A stretch of 21,751 nucleotides of DNA from CAZBEA01 sp964519355 (GCA_964519355.1 CAZFJW010000015.1:1-21751), one strand, 5' to 3'. Positions 7,384 to 14,238 are shown, counted from the stretch's first letter. The notes: generated by a model not told the origin, from the sequence alone. Made by a program: numbers and translations.

Positions 7384-7941
7384 ATGAGCACTTGGAATTT
7401 TGTTACTACAAATGATTATAAATTTAAAAAATTTATGGAGGTTGCAATGGATATGAATCTGGACTGTGAGCAACTTTGCGAACAGACCCCAGAAATTCAG
7501 GCTGACTCAAATGCTGATGTTGCAAAATTTTCAGCAAAATGGGCAGCTGAAAAATTCAAAAAAAATGTTATTTGTGAAGATGTGGGGATGTATCTTAAAC
7601 ATTATAAAGGATTTCCAGGTGTATACCTTTCATATGTTGAAAAATGGCTAGGTAGCGAAGGGTTATTGAAGCTGATGGAAGATGTAGCTGATCGGGCAGC
7701 TCGCTGGGAATATGCAGTTTCGTATTGTCGACCAGGAGAAGATCCTGTCGTTGTTAGTACGAATTTGGGAGGAAGAATTGCATATAAAGCAAAAGGAAGT
7801 GGTGGTTGGGCAACAGATTCAATCTTTTTGCCAGAAGGAGAAAGTCGAACAATTGCTGAATTACTAGATGTTGGAGAATTTAGGAGAAGTAGATTTCATT
7901 ATGAAGAAATTGTTAAAAAGATCTGCGAAAAACAATCTTGA
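7384..7941 (+). CDS. Ham1/RdgB-type non-canonical purine NTP pyrophosphatase, archaeal-like and divergent
   Basis: 185 residues, normal family length. Seen: the N-terminal FVTTNDYKFKKF (T-x-N-x-x-K phosphate-binding pattern), PEIQAD, VAKFSAKWA, ICEDVGM (family EDSGL/F), GFPGVYLSYV, GSEGLLKLME, YAVSYC, GGWATDSIFLPEGESRTIAEL (family GFxYDxIFIP) and RRSRFHYEE (family SHR). The PEIQ, AKW, GFPG and EGLLKL words resemble archaeal enzymes such as MJ0226 more than E. coli RdgB. Family members hydrolyse (d)ITP and XTP to the monophosphate and PPi, keeping damaged purines out of nucleic acid. Odd points: the Ser of EDSG is Val, the aromatic base-stacking GFxYD is GWATD, and SHR is rearranged, so specificity may differ. 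Leaderless start with TATAAT 6 nt upstream. Confidence 0.85.
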   Translation: MSTWNFVTTNDYKFKKFMEVAMDMNLDCEQLCEQTPEIQADSNADVAKFSAKWAAEKFKKNVICEDVGMYLKHYKGFPGVYLSYVEKWLGSEGLLKLMEDVADRAARWEYAVSYCRPGEDPVVVSTNLGGRIAYKAKGSGGWATDSIFLPEGESRTIAELLDVGEFRRSRFHYEEIVKKICEKQS

Positions 7942-7996
7942 ATTCAATCATCTTGACGAGAGGGGTACAATAATAACTGAGGGGAGGTGAGAAGAT

Positions 7997-8167
7997 ATGA
8001 AAAATCATGCAAGTAGTGGAGCAATTTATGGGCTCGGAATCATCGGGGCTCTTATTTATTTTTTGCAGAATGCGAATACAATTTGGGAAGGAATAATCGG
8101 AATTATTTATGCAATTTTCTGGCCAGGGGTAGTAGTCTATAAAGTGCTTGAGCTTTTTAATCTGTAA
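7997..8167 (+). CDS. 56-aa two-TM conserved hypothetical protein
   Basis: Sequence begins MKNHASSGAIYGLGIIGALI and ends VVVYKVLELFNL. There are two hydrophobic segments, about 8-24 and 32-50, joined by a short polar turn (QNANTIWEG). The words SGAIYGLG-IGALIYFLQ and FWPG-VVYK recall a small membrane protein family I have seen as hypothetical in many bacteria and some archaea; no function is known to me. The start is fixed by GGGGAGGTGA (7981-7990) 6 nt before the ATG. TACAAT at 7966-7971 is a possible -10 box. It stands alone between the Ham1 and HAD genes. Confidence 0.8.
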   Translation: MKNHASSGAIYGLGIIGALIYFLQNANTIWEGIIGIIYAIFWPGVVVYKVLELFNL

Positions 8168-8233
8168 TACATTCAGTCGTTTCCAAAGATCGCTGGGTTG
8201 CCAAACACAACAAAAGATTTTACACTTAGTATT

Positions 8234-9049
8234 ATGGTAAGTATTGACGGGAAAAATTATCGGGCAATTATTTCTGATGTTGATGGAACACTGATGGGCA
8301 AGGATAGGACTATTGCTCAGGAAGTGAAGGATGCAATTCGAAAGCTAAAAAGCCATGATGTAACATTTCTTGTTGCAACAGGCAGAAATTTTTACGGCCT
8401 TATAAAGTCTGCATGTCATGAGCTTGACCTTAGGGCTCCTCAAATTACAGCAGGCGGATCTGAAATTGTAGATCCAAGAACTTCTGAGATAATTTCAGCA
8501 GAGTATATGCCTAGCGATGAAATTCGGAGGTTATTTGATTTATTAATTTCGAAAAATGTCGATTTTTGGATCGAAAAAGATTTTACTATTTATACCCATG
8601 ATGCCCGTGAATACCCGTCACTCGGGCCTTCAAAATACAAAAAATTAACTGATATAAAACTCACCAATGTTCCCAAACTTGGTATTCTTCCAGTGCAGAG
8701 TGAAGAGGTGGGGCAAGAATTGGAAGAGCAGCTCACTAAAGAATTCAAAGGACTTCATATAACAAAATCTTTTAGTCCTCAAGGCAGAACATGGGATATA
8801 ACAGGTGCTATGGGGAACAAGCAGGAAGCGGTTCTGAAAGTATCAAGACTTTTGGGAATTCCAACGCATGAAATAATTGGCATCGGTGATGGATATAATG
8901 ACTTTCCGCTCCTTGAGGCGTGTGGATATAAAGTGGTAGTCGATAATGCTCATGATGAGCTAAAAGCAATTGCAGACAGAATTGTCCCCTCGTACCAAGA
9001 AAACGGTGTGGCAGTATTCATTAATGAATTGTTGGATGCTAAAAAGTAG
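8234..9049 (+). CDS. HAD-superfamily Cof-type phosphatase
   Basis: 271 residues from this ATG. Motif I SDVDGTL holds the nucleophile Asp15 and general acid Asp17; motif II is VATGR; motif III Lys lies in GNKQEAVLKV; motif IV is GIGDGYNDFPLLEACGYKVVVDNAHDEL. This order, with a large cap between motifs II and III, defines class IIB (Cof-like) hydrolases, which dephosphorylate sugar phosphates, phosphoglycolate or cofactors such as FMN/PLP; the substrate cannot be told. I prefer ATG 8234 because motif I then lies at residue 15, as is usual; a TTG at 8198 would add 12 residues. No SD is seen for either. The gene converges on the radical SAM gene with a 24-nt gap. Confidence 0.88.
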   Translation: MVSIDGKNYRAIISDVDGTLMGKDRTIAQEVKDAIRKLKSHDVTFLVATGRNFYGLIKSACHELDLRAPQITAGGSEIVDPRTSEIISAEYMPSDEIRRLFDLLISKNVDFWIEKDFTIYTHDAREYPSLGPSKYKKLTDIKLTNVPKLGILPVQSEEVGQELEEQLTKEFKGLHITKSFSPQGRTWDITGAMGNKQEAVLKVSRLLGIPTHEIIGIGDGYNDFPLLEACGYKVVVDNAHDELKAIADRIVPSYQENGVAVFINELLDAKK

Positions 9050-9073
9050 AAGTAGTAGTCTAAAAGTTCTTAC

Positions 9074-10465
9074 TTAGTACATTGGGTCATTTTTAACATC
9101 TTCAGACGTTGAAGGTTTGATATCTCCTTTGAGGCCTTTTTGGAATATGTGATTGACGTGGCATTGTCTACAGCCGTGTGGGTCACAGTCAGGTTTTTTG
9201 CGTGATCCGACATAGAGCGTGTTGAGTCCAATTGTTTCTGGTTTGTCGGTGATAATGTTTCCTAAGATGAAATCTGGCTCTGTCACTCTTATAAAACATG
9301 GACGGATATCTCCATTTGCTCTGACGATTTTAAATGTCTGGCTATAATAACATCTGTCAAAATCCTGAGGTGGATGCGTATTACCTCCGAGAATAGCTGT
9401 AATATTGGTCTGGTCTCTCAAGAATTCTTCTATATTTGGGTCAGACTTTGCTAGACTTGTAACTTCTCCCACGGCTTTTTCTATTTGTTCTTGGTTTACG
9501 GCAAGATCAAAAGGGCGATTGTAGTCTCTGGGATCTTGTCTTAATGGTCTGTATTGAATATTTACTTTTCTTAATTGTTCAGGCTTTTGGGATTTGACCA
9601 TTTCATAAATTAAAGAAGCAACTTGAGCGTATTCGTGAACGTTTGGTTTTGCATAAAGGAAGCTAATTCCTACATAAGGAATGTCATAATCGAGGTATTG
9701 CATAAAATTGTCTAGCACTTTTTGAAAAGTTGGTCTGCCGCGGAAATTTGTGTAAGTATCGGCTGTTGCGGCATCGAGAGAAAGGCGAATCCATGAAAGT
9801 CTTTCTGGCCAATCACCTTCGGGTTTATGAGTTCCATTGGTAACTAAGGCGAGTCTTGTATCAGGCATCTGGGTGTCAATTTCATCTACAAGATTTTGAA
9901 ACCTCATTCCTGATGACGCATAGAGGGTGGGCTCACCACCGCCAATAAGCACCATAGACTTGGGTTTGAGTTGAGCCATTCTCTCGATCGCAGAGTACGG
10001 GAAGTTAATGGGAAGCGGTTTTCGTTCTGGATCATCATGACCATAGGTGCATCCTTGGCATGTAAGATTGCAAACGTCTGAAGGATGGAATTCCATATGC
10101 GTGATGGTTGCATAGTCTGCCAGCATTTCTCTGATCCTCAGACTATCAATGCCAGTTTGTGCAGCGAGATTTCTAACAACCTCGTCGGTTGAAATGCTAC
10201 CATTTTGGTGCTGATCTAACATCTGGTAATTTTGATCGAAAACATCAGGAGTTGTAAGAACATTATGTAGAAGCAGTCGTTGCGCTGTCTCTTCTTTTTC
10301 CCGTAAAAAATCAAGATGATTTAGAGGTTTGAGAAGATTTCTTTGTGCATGCCAGCCGTGATCAGGATCTCCCTGTAAAAATGTGAGTGGGTGGTCCTGT
10401 CTCTCAGCAGAATTTAACCCAGAAGGGTTATAGATCGAAAAATCAGATCTTCCTTCAACATTCAT
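9074..10465 (-). CDS. Radical SAM protein with SPASM-like C-terminal cysteine region
   Basis: 463 residues from the ATG at 10465 (a GTG at 10513 would add 16 residues, but TATAAT at 10508-10503 lies inside that extension). The 4Fe-4S motif CNLTCQGC is C132-x3-C136-x2-C139, followed by GGGEPTLY (SAM-binding GGE motif, about 195-202), NGTH and the SLDAATADTYTNFRG strand. The C-terminus has CYY...(18)...CFIR and CDPHGCRQC, arranged like a SPASM/twitch auxiliary cluster. SPASM proteins often modify peptides or proteins, but also act on other substrates. The N-terminal 125 residues are extra and contain DQHQNGSISTDE (84-95), spaced like an EF-hand loop. No precursor peptide gene is visible nearby. 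Enzyme class sure, substrate unknown. Confidence 0.88.
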   Translation of the reverse strand: MNVEGRSDFSIYNPSGLNSAERQDHPLTFLQGDPDHGWHAQRNLLKPLNHLDFLREKEETAQRLLLHNVLTTPDVFDQNYQMLDQHQNGSISTDEVVRNLAAQTGIDSLRIREMLADYATITHMEFHPSDVCNLTCQGCTYGHDDPERKPLPINFPYSAIERMAQLKPKSMVLIGGGEPTLYASSGMRFQNLVDEIDTQMPDTRLALVTNGTHKPEGDWPERLSWIRLSLDAATADTYTNFRGRPTFQKVLDNFMQYLDYDIPYVGISFLYAKPNVHEYAQVASLIYEMVKSQKPEQLRKVNIQYRPLRQDPRDYNRPFDLAVNQEQIEKAVGEVTSLAKSDPNIEEFLRDQTNITAILGGNTHPPQDFDRCYYSQTFKIVRANGDIRPCFIRVTEPDFILGNIITDKPETIGLNTLYVGSRKKPDCDPHGCRQCHVNHIFQKGLKGDIKPSTSEDVKNDPMY

Positions 10466-10553
10466 AGTTTTATATTGACATGAATAGCCACTATTTAGGG
10501 TTATTATACACACAGTTTTTTACATTGCTAGAATGACCTGCATAAATTTCTTT

Positions 10554-10571
10554 ATCGGAACCTGCGAGAGT
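10554..10571. repeat. Copy A of an 18-nt intergenic repeat
   Basis: ATCGGAACCTGCGAGAGT, 17 of 18 identical to 11500-11517 in the next intergenic gap. It lies upstream of the radical SAM gene, about 90 nt before its start. The rest of the 225-nt gap (10466-10690) shows no gene. Confidence 0.6.
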
Positions 10572-10690
10572 TATCCATGTAATTTCTTTTATCTCGCTTC
10601 AGAATGAAACTCACATTGAAGTTACTAATTCGGGAAATTGACTTAAAAATTGGGATACATCATCTTTCAGAGCTTTCTTTTTTGAAGTTT

Positions 10691-11368
10691 TTATGGAAAT
10701 CTTTCCCCATCAGCCGAAAACATGCTTCTTGCAGGCCTTCGAGAAGCTCTCTCAAGTTTGAAAATTTGATTTCTTGCTTCCTCAAGACGAGTGTCATTCA
10801 TTGATGTGCCTGCACTGTATACGATGTTATGTATATCAAAGGGCACCTTGTCTTTTCTTCCAAAATAAGGAATATAACGGTCTCTTACATAAAAAGGTCC
10901 TGGCATAGCTCGCCAGCCATCTTTTTCTGCAAGTCTTTCCCCTTCATCGATTAGGGATTGAGTGGGGACAAGACCTGATGAATCAACAATTATAGGTGAG
11001 CTGTTATCAATATCTACCTCAAGCCATCTATGGTCAAAGCCTGGCTCTGTGCATTCAACAACACGCACTTTGGCTGCTTCTGCATCCAGAGATTCTTCAA
11101 GTAGTCTGTCAGTAAATACTGTGCTCATGCACATTCCCGGTGTCCATATTTTGCCTGTTGGCATATCTATTCCACCAGGAATTGCGACATGGTATTTTGT
11201 ACTTGCGTTATAGTAAGATTCAAGAGACTCTCTAAGTTTCAAATACTCATCAGGGGTCAAACCTTCGTGGTTAATAAATGGCGTAAAGTCCTCAAAGGCG
11301 ATGTCTCTTCTAGGCCCTTCCCAATATGAAGGATTCCAGTTTTTATTGGGAAAAATTTCAATACTCAT
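10691..11368 (-). CDS. Transglutaminase/papain-fold-like protein, unknown role
   Basis: 225 residues; not a family I can name. Three residues are placed like a transglutaminase-like catalytic triad: Cys80 in TPGMCMSTVFTDRLLEESL (Cys at the start of a helix), His113 in DHRWLEVDID (compare HxWVEV) and Asp129 in PIIVDSSG (compare VDP). This order Cys-His-Asp and the roughly 33- and 16-residue spacing fit the fold used by transglutaminases, peptidases and acyltransferases. The first 60 residues and last 60 (rich in Arg) are unassigned; there is no signal peptide. It has a textbook leaderless promoter. It is upstream of the radical SAM gene on the same strand, with a 225-nt gap. Fold inferred from motifs only. 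Confidence 0.65.
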   Translation of the reverse strand: MSIEIFPNKNWNPSYWEGPRRDIAFEDFTPFINHEGLTPDEYLKLRESLESYYNASTKYHVAIPGGIDMPTGKIWTPGMCMSTVFTDRLLEESLDAEAAKVRVVECTEPGFDHRWLEVDIDNSSPIIVDSSGLVPTQSLIDEGERLAEKDGWRAMPGPFYVRDRYIPYFGRKDKVPFDIHNIVYSAGTSMNDTRLEEARNQIFKLERASRRPARSMFSADGERFP

Positions 11369-11374
11369 TCATAT

Positions 11375-11403
11375 ATTATATACTTTATAGAGCTCACAGT
11401 CAA
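11375..11403 (-). promoter_or_regulatory. Consensus promoter of the transglutaminase-like gene, leaderless
   Basis: Minus strand TTGACT (11403-11398), 17-nt spacer, TATAAT (11380-11375), then 6 nt to the ATG at 11368. This is the clearest leaderless arrangement in the window. Confidence 0.85.
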
Positions 11404-11499
11404 TACTATGAGCTATTAAGCAAAACTTTTACTAATTTTTAGAAAAAGTTAGATCTACTATAGTCGAAGTTTGAATCGCATCATAATGAAATCATTTAA

Positions 11500-11517
11500 A
11501 TCGGAACTTGCGAGAGT
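11500..11517. repeat. Copy B of an 18-nt intergenic repeat
   Basis: ATCGGAACTTGCGAGAGT, one mismatch from 10554-10571. It lies about 130 nt upstream of the transglutaminase-like start and 25 nt after the stop of the NDT-like gene. Confidence 0.6.
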
Positions 11518-11541
11518 CAAACACTAGTATGTCCACTATAC

Positions 11542-12093
11542 TTACCAGCCTTGTTCTTTATATTTCTTTACTAAGTCGGGGAACTTTTTTGAGAATACAT
11601 CGATACAGTTTTCCATAACGGATAAGTCTTTTATTGTAATAGATTTAGGATTTTTATTATATTTCTTCAGCCATTGAATTGCGTCCTCTATGCTGTCGGC
11701 AACGTAATCTGTGGACATATAGAGGAATGGATTTATAAAGTCTTCAATTAACGTCCCATGGAAAATTATATTTGATTTTCTGTGGTGGGTATCCTTTGGT
11801 ATAACTGCAAGCACAGGTTTTTTGAATTGCTTTGCAATAAGTATTTCTTGTGCAGTTCCAGCACCTATTTTTGAGGTTGCGTGGACGATTGCTATATCAG
11901 AGCTTTTGATGAGGTATAAATCGTGTCCCACGACAACTTCAGCTCCTTCTTTATCGCTAATCAAATCTCCATGAAGAAATTGGGCGGTTGGAATGTCTTT
12001 ACTTATTTTCTCGATATATTCAGTTTTCCAATCTGTCCATTGTTTTCTTACTTCGTCACCTTTAGGAATACTACCCAGAAGAACAATTTTCAT
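11542..12093 (-). CDS. Nucleoside 2-deoxyribosyltransferase-like protein
   Basis: 183 residues. It opens with MKIVLLGSIPKGDEVRKQW (strand plus phosphate/ribose loop), has VGHDLYLIKSSDIAIVHAT (Asp58, Asp66) and IGAGTAQEILIAKQFKKPVLAVIP, where Glu83 matches the catalytic Glu of NDT enzymes (family GT..E...A...KPV). NDT-fold enzymes cleave or exchange the N-glycosidic bond of (deoxy)nucleosides or nucleotides. The last 60 residues are helical and unassigned. The ATG overlaps the stop of the upstream deaminase-family gene by 4 nt (ATGA), and AGGAGG lies 12 nt before the ATG inside that gene, so the two are translationally coupled. Fold likely, exact reaction unknown. Confidence 0.75.
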   Translation of the reverse strand: MKIVLLGSIPKGDEVRKQWTDWKTEYIEKISKDIPTAQFLHGDLISDKEGAEVVVGHDLYLIKSSDIAIVHATSKIGAGTAQEILIAKQFKKPVLAVIPKDTHHRKSNIIFHGTLIEDFINPFLYMSTDYVADSIEDAIQWLKKYNKNPKSITIKDLSVMENCIDVFSKKFPDLVKKYKEQGW

Positions 12094-12566
12094 TTTCTAT
12101 CAAATCCTCCTTCATCTTCCCATTTCCGAATTACATTGAGCGAATCTTGTTCAGATGATGGGTCAAATACTAATTCTATTTGCCTATTATTTTCTCTATT
12201 GAGAGTCTGATTATCTGTAGTGCCTTCGTAGTATTGTTTGGAAACCATCTCAGGAGTTTTCTTACATGCGTAAACAATTCTTGAAATACCTGCCCAATAC
12301 GAAGTTGTGAAGCACATAACACAGCATTCTATGGATTCATATAAGGTTGCACCTTCGAGATTGAAAGAATTGATATTTTTACAGGCTTCTCTTATTGCTG
12401 CGCTCTCTGCATGTCCAGAAGGGTCATTCTGCTTGAAGCCTACGCTTATGCCTTCCGATATTACCTTTCCATCCTTGACTATAACTGCTCCAGCAGGGAA
12501 GCCTCCAGCATCCACTGATTTCTTTGCTTGCTCAATTGCTAATTTTATGTAGTCGCTATCTTTCAT
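12090..12566 (-). CDS. Cytidine/deoxycytidylate/guanine deaminase-family protein
   Basis: 158 residues from the ATG at 12566. It begins MKDSDYIKLAIEQAKKSVDAGGFPAGAVIVKDGKVI like TadA and guanine deaminases, then GHAESAAIREA (zinc ligand His52, proton shuttle Glu54) and ESIECCVMCFTTSYWAGISRIVYA (zinc ligands Cys82, Cys85). The usual Pro of PCxxC is Cys81. An ATG at 12626 with GAGGGGTG upstream would add 20 residues; I prefer 12566 because the fold starts there, but the upstream start is possible. The family deaminates bases, nucleosides or tRNA adenosine; the substrate is not certain. Stop overlaps the start of the NDT-like gene, suggesting joint work on nucleosides. Within 36 nt of the preceding gene. 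Confidence 0.82.
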   Translation of the reverse strand: MKDSDYIKLAIEQAKKSVDAGGFPAGAVIVKDGKVISEGISVGFKQNDPSGHAESAAIREACKNINSFNLEGATLYESIECCVMCFTTSYWAGISRIVYACKKTPEMVSKQYYEGTTDNQTLNRENNRQIELVFDPSSEQDSLNVIRKWEDEGGFDRK

Positions 12567-12662
12567 GCCATCGGGAGATTGCAACGTAATTATAGCAACT
12601 CTGATGACTGAAAGGCATACCCCCATGCCACCCCTCTTTTTGAAAACTGAAAGCTCTTGTTA

Positions 12663-13301
12663 TCACTCAACAAATTGCTGGATTCCTGTCTGTTGGTCGA
12701 TCTTTAGGGTGTCAGAGCAACTGTCATAACTTCCTGTGAGAAAAAATGCATCAGTGGGCAAGATGCTTGCAATTGAGGTCTTATTATTAAGAACAATGTG
12801 AATTATTTTTCCATCTGGTGTCAGTAAAATTTTCCTCGGCACTTTTCTATCAGGGAATAGACTTTCAACAAACGGGATATATGAAAGAAGGGTACGGTCT
12901 GAATTTTCTTTATACACGAGCTCCCGGACTTGTCCTATCTTTGTCTGGGTTCCTTTGTCACACAATATTTGGGAACCGCCAAATATTCCAAACGTTCCAA
13001 TAACAACAGCAATTCCAGCAACACCAAGCGAGCCTTTGAGTGTGAAAGAAAACGCTTTTTGACGTTTTATATCTTCAAGAAGTTCGGTAATTTTGCGCAG
13101 CGGATTGCCTACGTGAATGTCTATGAGTTCGTCGTGTTGGGACTTATGAACCGAAGTCTCTTCTTTTAAAAATTCAGTAAGAGGGTTTGATCTGGGCTTG
13201 GGATTTTTCGCATCAGATGAGGGAAGAAAACGTCCATGAGCGTCGCGCTGTCTTTTTGATGCTATTTCTGACTTTTCTTCTGAATGTTGCACTTCATCCA
13301 T
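12663..13301 (-). CDS. Single-TM hypothetical protein
   Basis: 212 residues, no family I can name. The N-terminal 85 residues are polar and charged (KRQRDAHGRFLPSS, basic; then a helical acidic stretch). One hydrophobic segment lies at about 87-110 (LKGSLGVAGIAVVIGTFGIFGG). The C-terminal 100 residues are probably a small beta-rich domain (KILLTPDGKIIHIVLNNK). With a basic, cytoplasmic-looking N-terminus, the C-terminal domain may be outside. Two Cys (114, 193) lie on the same side. Last gene upstream of the deaminase/NDT pair on this strand, 36 nt away, so possibly the same transcript. Stop at 12663. Confidence 0.7.
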   Translation of the reverse strand: MDEVQHSEEKSEIASKRQRDAHGRFLPSSDAKNPKPRSNPLTEFLKEETSVHKSQHDELIDIHVGNPLRKITELLEDIKRQKAFSFTLKGSLGVAGIAVVIGTFGIFGGSQILCDKGTQTKIGQVRELVYKENSDRTLLSYIPFVESLFPDRKVPRKILLTPDGKIIHIVLNNKTSIASILPTDAFFLTGSYDSCSDTLKIDQQTGIQQFVE

Positions 13302-13340
13302 ATATCATTATTTTTGCACGAAAAAAAAGCATTTTGCAAG

Positions 13341-13367
13341 CACCCACAATTATAAGAATTGTGGGTG
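13341..13367 (-). repeat. 11-bp perfect hairpin with TATAAT on the minus strand
   Basis: CACCCACAATT (13341-13351) and AATTGTGGGTG (13357-13367) pair around a 5-nt loop. On the minus strand TATAAT spans 13354-13349 in the loop and stem, so the palindrome could flank the -10 box of the hypothetical gene at 13301. No good -35 box is seen. Confidence 0.5.
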
Positions 13368-13379
13368 TGTGGTGCGGTA

Positions 13380-13436
13380 AAAACTAGCCTCAAAACACCA
13401 TGTGTTGTGGTAGATTTGCCGTAGGATTTTGAGGCT
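13380..13436 (-). terminator. Possible minus-strand intrinsic terminator or RNA hairpin
   Basis: AGCCTCAAAA / TTTTGAGGCT (13386-13395 with 13427-13436), 10 bp, with 31 nt between. On the minus strand it is followed by AG and five T, as in a terminator; no gene ends just upstream of it on that strand, so it would have to end a short RNA. Confidence 0.35.
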
Positions 13437-13616
13437 GGGAAAGAAGCGTGATCCATAATATTGTGGTACTGGTAAACTTGTGGTGATTTGGCCGTCAAAT
13501 CAAGCTATTTGTGGTATTGAAAAAAATATTTTGGGCGACCACAATGCGCTTGTTAGATATTTTTAAATAACAATATATCGAAAGTTGACAGATGTTTTTG
13601 GGTATAGAAATATTGA

Positions 13617-13622
13617 TATAAT
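13617..13622 (+). promoter_or_regulatory. -10 box of the DUF5674 gene, leaderless
   Basis: TATAAT ends 6 nt before the GTG at 13629. A TTGACA at 13585-13590 is too far (26 nt) to serve as its -35 box. Confidence 0.5.
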
Positions 13623-13628
13623 GACCTT

Positions 13629-13970
13629 GTGATAATTACTAAATCGACTCCCTTTACAAAAGAAGAAATTTTACAGCTGAGAGAACAATTTGAAATTTAT
13701 ATAAAGACAGTTATTGATATTGATAAGAAAATTTGCTCCGCTGGATGTGATCGTCATTTTGATTCTGAGAAAATATTGCTGGAAAAAGGTTCGGAGCAGT
13801 CTCATGTATGGGGTGGAGGACTTGACCTTGAAACAAAGGTAATCGATTTCAACTCATTTATAAATATTCGCCCAACAGACAATAATACTAGTAATGAAAT
13901 ACAAAGTGAGACAATAAGAAATCAATACGAAGAATTGACAAAGTATTTTTTCCAAGAGTTACATGAGTGA
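13629..13970 (+). CDS. DUF5674 family protein
   Basis: 113 residues. The words VIDIDKKICSAGCDRHFDSEKILLEKGSEQSHVWGGGLD and INIRPTDNN...EIQ are those of DUF5674, a small family common in CPR bacteria and of unknown function. The start is GTG, fixed by TATAAT 6 nt upstream and no SD; an N-terminal helix with TPFTKEEILQL follows. The last 8 nt overlap the ATG of the next gene, so the two are probably co-translated. Conserved acidic and His residues (His43, Asp45) look like a possible active or metal site, which is inference only. Confidence 0.8.
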   Translation: MIITKSTPFTKEEILQLREQFEIYIKTVIDIDKKICSAGCDRHFDSEKILLEKGSEQSHVWGGGLDLETKVIDFNSFINIRPTDNNTSNEIQSETIRNQYEELTKYFFQELHE

Positions 13971-14238
13971 TAAAAAAATCATTCTTTCATCTCTAGCACT
14001 CGATTTGAGACGGGTTGCACTGGGATATTACAGAGGCTCAAATAAAATGGCTGAGAGATTTTTTGACGAGGCTTTAAAAAGAAAATCCGAGGGAGAGACT
14101 ATCGAATTTGCTCCTTATGTTAAAAAGTTACTTGAAGAATTTGAAAATATACGATTTATTAAAGATGAAAAGAAAAAGGCAGAAGATGCACTGATGTATA
14201 GTGTGCTTTTTCAGAACGCTGCAGTATTTGCCTCATAA
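13963..14238 (+). CDS. Small helical hypothetical, partner of DUF5674
   Basis: 91 residues, all-helical by character, basic and acidic residues alternating (KMAERFFDEALKRKSEGETIEFAPYVKKLLEEFENIRF). No motif, signal or membrane segment is recognised. It starts at ATG 13963 inside the end of the DUF5674 gene (8-nt overlap, no strong SD), which implies translational coupling. The size and overlap recall two-gene modules such as toxin-antitoxin pairs, but no known toxin or antitoxin motif is seen. Confidence 0.65.
   Translation: MSDKKIILSSLALDLRRVALGYYRGSNKMAERFFDEALKRKSEGETIEFAPYVKKLLEEFENIRFIKDEKKKAEDALMYSVLFQNAAVFAS

Larger units (their letters stand above)
13302..13628. other. 327-nt repeat-rich divergent intergenic region
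   Basis: No credible gene. It holds an 11-bp hairpin (13341-13367), a 10-bp inverted repeat (13386-13395 / 13427-13436), four direct copies of TTGTGGT (13405, about 13461, about 13478, 13509) and one inverted copy ACCACAA (13538-13544). Two of the copies extend into TTGTGGT(A)GATTT(G)GCCGT. The right end carries the promoter of the DUF5674 gene. It may be a multi-site operator or a structured small RNA. Confidence 0.55.

Noticed and set aside
8198..8233. TTG start for the HAD phosphatase
   Set aside because: The ATG at 8234 puts the catalytic Asp at the usual distance, and no SD supports the TTG.
10554..10572. Minus-strand GCAGGTTCCGAT as a tRNA T-arm
   Set aside because: No acceptor stem, anticodon arm or cloverleaf can be formed around it.
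9074..11541. RiPP precursor peptide for the radical SAM gene
   Set aside because: I searched the two gaps by eye and found no short ORF with a plausible leader and core.
12567..12626. Upstream ATG for the deaminase-family gene
   Set aside because: A G-rich SD-like site favours it, but the extra 20 residues do not fit the fold start; kept as an alternative only.
13187..13498. Small open frames over the repeat-rich region
   Set aside because: They run through the hairpins and repeats on both strands, with no start signals or protein motifs.
13405..13544. TTGTGGT copies as a CRISPR array
   Set aside because: Units are 7-17 nt with uneven spacing and no cas genes nearby.
13585..13590. TTGACA as the -35 of the DUF5674 gene
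   Set aside because: The spacer to TATAAT at 13617 would be 26 nt.
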